Assembly (NCBI GenBank): GCA_013288445.1
Contig: JABDBX010000003.1
Location: 1-59,771, forward strand
DNA from: Bacteroidota bacterium
Lineage (GTDB): Bacteria > Bacteroidota > Bacteroidia > Chitinophagales > Chitinophagaceae
DNA: 59,771 nt
Reading direction: 5' to 3'
The translations under genes were made by a program, and so were the position numbers. Positions 57,465-59,771 of this stretch are shown here, piece by piece; positions within the stretch are counted from its first letter, which is position 1; each line of letters starts with the position of its first letter. The notes under the pieces are model-generated. The model was not told where the DNA came from and did no database searches. It saw only the letters and a program-made list of their open reading frames with translations.

Positions 57465-58010
57465 ATGAAGAAGATACTTTTGGTTGTGTTATTAACCATA
57501 GCCGGCACAATAGCGGAAGCGCAAAAAATGTATGTCTGGTGCCCGAATGAACAAACGATTGTTTCCAAGCCGGGAGCATTCAGCGGTGTAAAGATCAATT
57601 TGGTCATTACTGACAAACGGGAGTTTGGCTCAAAAACAAGAGATAAGTGTTCGACTGAAGAACTGGTAGAAAATCTTGCCAGCGTGATCAGGCGTACATA
57701 CCCCTCCATTAAATTTACTCTTTCAAAGGAAAAAACGGCAGAAAAAGGCACTGTTAGCATACAGATAGACATACTGGCCTATGCCGCTACATTTAGTACA
57801 GTGATGTGGAACGCGTCAGCAGAATATGCCGTTACTATAAACGACTATAGAAAGGAAAAATCAGCGGAACAAACTCTTGACATTGCGAAAGACCGGAAAT
57901 TTTACAACGCGATCGGTTTTACAACTGCAAAAAGCAATTTGAATAAGACCTATGCTATGGCAAATACCGAACTGGTTGAATTTATTTACAAGGCACTAAA
58001 CAGTAACTAA
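57465..58010 (+). CDS. Secreted hypothetical protein
   Basis: Signal peptide MKKILLVVLLTIAGTIAEAQ; 181 aa. Confidence 0.7.
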   Translation: MKKILLVVLLTIAGTIAEAQKMYVWCPNEQTIVSKPGAFSGVKINLVITDKREFGSKTRDKCSTEELVENLASVIRRTYPSIKFTLSKEKTAEKGTVSIQIDILAYAATFSTVMWNASAEYAVTINDYRKEKSAEQTLDIAKDRKFYNAIGFTTAKSNLNKTYAMANTELVEFIYKALNSN

Positions 58011-58181
58011 GTATTTATTCGATTTCAGATACCCGATTGCTGCGTTCCCTAATTACAAAAGCGTCACATATAAAAAAGTTTTTCGACTATTCTTTAATTG
58101 AAAACAAATTTTTACATTTATCGCTTTCATCTACAGTTCTTTCATTTCTCATCTTTTCTTCACTCTATAAAAATTTCCAGC

Positions 58182-59771
58182 ATGAAAAAAATCCTGCTCT
58201 TTTCGCTGTTACTTTTTGTTTGCTCTGTACACGTGTTTGCCCAATACAATACCGCCCAAAACAAGGAATGGGCATTCGGATTTTGGACTGGCTTAAATTT
58301 CAACTCCGGCACACCAAGTTGCATAGGAACGAACATAGCAACGAATGAGGGTACGGCCTCCGTTTCCGATCTGGCTGGTAATCTTCTGTTTTATACGGAC
58401 GGATATAAGGTTTGGAGAGCTAACGGCGTGGTGATGCCCAACGGCGGTAGCATCGCAGGTTTTTCTACCGCCAGCACTACACAGGCTACCGCCATAGTGC
58501 CAATGCCAGGAAACGCCAACAAATATTATGTTTTCTCGGTGGAACAATGGGATACCACGCATTGGGATAGCCGTGTTGTTTACTCGGTGGTCGATATGTC
58601 CCTTGATACGGGGCATGGGGATGTTCCTTTCCCGCACGCAACATCCTTAGGCATCCATATGGGCGAGAAGATCGCTACTGTTGCCGGAAACAATTGTGAT
58701 GTGTGGGTGATAACACACCGTAGGGATTCCGCTATTTTCTTGGCTTACGATATTACTTCAACGGGCGTCGCCCCTGCACCTGTTGTTTCCTATGTAGGTA
58801 GCCTGACCGACAGCCTTTCATATGTTACGGGTGTAATGAAAGTAAGCCCTAACCGAAAGAAAATTGTAACCCAATGCGGCCCCTACGCAGGCGACGCGGC
58901 GACAGAATTATATGATTTTAACCCTTCTACGGGCATTGTTTCCAATTGCCGTGTTCTTGACACAACTTTAGGCTATAAGTATGGGGCTGAATTTTCTCCC
59001 GACAATACGAAATTGTATGTGGACGAAGAATTTGGCCCGGTACAACAATACAATATAAGTTTAAGCACAACGGATTCAATTAAAGCTTCTCGGGTTGTTC
59101 TTGATACTGCTACTCCATATCCTAATTTTGGGGATCTGAAATTAGGGCCGGACGGAAAAATTTATATCACCTATGCGGGAACGCTAACACTGGGGTATAT
59201 CAATTCTCCCAATGTTGCCGGAACCGGTTGCGGCTATACAAATCCGGGGGTTGCGCTAACAACGGGATTTGGTTTTTGGGGACTGCCGAATCTTGTAAAT
59301 TCACTTATCCCGGTTGATACCTTTTATACCAGTCACGATACTACAGTTTGTTTATACCGTGATAGCAGTGTAACCATAGCTGCACATGGGGCGGGTGAAT
59401 ATTCCGGCTTTCTTTGGAACGATGGTGCTACGACAACCAGCACTAAAAGTATTTCGGCAACAGGCACTTATTGGGTGAAAATTTATTCTGGCTGCAACTA
59501 CACCGTAGATACCATACACGTTAGCTCTTACGTTGTACCCTCTATAATCACCGGAACGGTGCATGTGTGCGTAGGATCATCAACCCCGCTTATAGATTCA
59601 ATCGGTGGCGGCCTGTGGACGAGCAGCAATACAACCATTGCAAAAGTTGGTTCCCTGACGGGCATTGTTCATGGCATGGCGGCAGGAACGGCAGTAATAA
59701 ATTACACCCTTAGCACTGGCTGTGTGATGAGTGTAACAGTAACCGTAAATCCGCTGCCCTCAATTATTACG
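58182..59771 (+). CDS. Large secreted protein with Ig-like repeats (likely T9SS substrate), truncated by right edge
   Basis: MKKILLFSLLLFVCSVHVFAQYNTAQNKEWAFGFWTGLNFNSGTPS...VHVCVGSSTPLIDSIGGGLWTSSNTTIAKVGSLTGIVHGMAAGTAVINYTLSTGCVMSVTVTVNPLPSIIT; open to the last base, hence absent from the track. Confidence 0.85.
   Translation, partial: MKKILLFSLLLFVCSVHVFAQYNTAQNKEWAFGFWTGLNFNSGTPSCIGTNIATNEGTASVSDLAGNLLFYTDGYKVWRANGVVMPNGGSIAGFSTASTTQATAIVPMPGNANKYYVFSVEQWDTTHWDSRVVYSVVDMSLDTGHGDVPFPHATSLGIHMGEKIATVAGNNCDVWVITHRRDSAIFLAYDITSTGVAPAPVVSYVGSLTDSLSYVTGVMKVSPNRKKIVTQCGPYAGDAATELYDFNPSTGIVSNCRVLDTTLGYKYGAEFSPDNTKLYVDEEFGPVQQYNISLSTTDSIKASRVVLDTATPYPNFGDLKLGPDGKIYITYAGTLTLGYINSPNVAGTGCGYTNPGVALTTGFGFWGLPNLVNSLIPVDTFYTSHDTTVCLYRDSSVTIAAHGAGEYSGFLWNDGATTTSTKSISATGTYWVKIYSGCNYTVDTIHVSSYVVPSIITGTVHVCVGSSTPLIDSIGGGLWTSSNTTIAKVGSLTGIVHGMAAGTAVINYTLSTGCVMSVTVTVNPLPSIIT

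Noticed and set aside
56360-58181. Right boundary of the integrative element
   Set aside because: I could not find a repeat of the left junction or the missing DUF4402 signal-peptide end. The boundary may lie at about 56.9 kb or outside the window, so none is called.
1-59771. CRISPR arrays, rRNA and tRNA genes
   Set aside because: No regular direct-repeat/spacer array, rRNA-like region or T-loop/acceptor pattern was noticed. A tRNAscan/CRISPR search was not possible here.

Overview
This looks like a Bacteroidota (Chitinophagales/Sphingobacteriales-like) chromosomal segment. I read it by eye from the sequence and ran no searches. (1) Positions 1-12511 (minus) are one giant secreted-adhesin-like ORF that runs off the left edge: NHL repeats, LamG, many Ig-like 'TVNPLPT' repeats and an internal glycine-rich domain. 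The ORF track misses it and lists only shadow ORFs there. (2) Positions 12.5-13.9 kb are an ORF-poor spacer with a regular array of palindromes. (3) Positions 13.9-26.8 kb are chromosomal genes: leuS carrying an in-frame DUF559 nuclease cassette with terminal inverted repeats, an MBL hydrolase, a beta-lactamase-like hydrolase, T9SS proteins, a frameshifted HigA-like gene, a sigma54-type regulator, a MntA/HepT pair and miaB. (4) Positions 26.8-39.8 kb are a surface-polysaccharide cluster. (5) From about 40.4 kb to at least 56.9 kb there is an integrative element. It carries two large serine recombinases, a C5 DNA methyltransferase with a long second reading frame, two HerA/VirD4-like ATPases (one split by an in-frame TAA), an ArdC-like protein with HQxxH, a repressor with twin palindromic operators, and a low-GC cargo operon (membrane protein, RibD-reductase-like, RibD-deaminase-like). 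Its left end appears to interrupt a DUF4402 gene. (6) Positions 57-59.8 kb hold secreted proteins and a second large T9SS/Ig-like ORF running off the right edge. Strongest leads: the DUF559 cassette inside leuS, the dual-frame methyltransferase, and the membrane/RibD-like cargo between the two ATPases.
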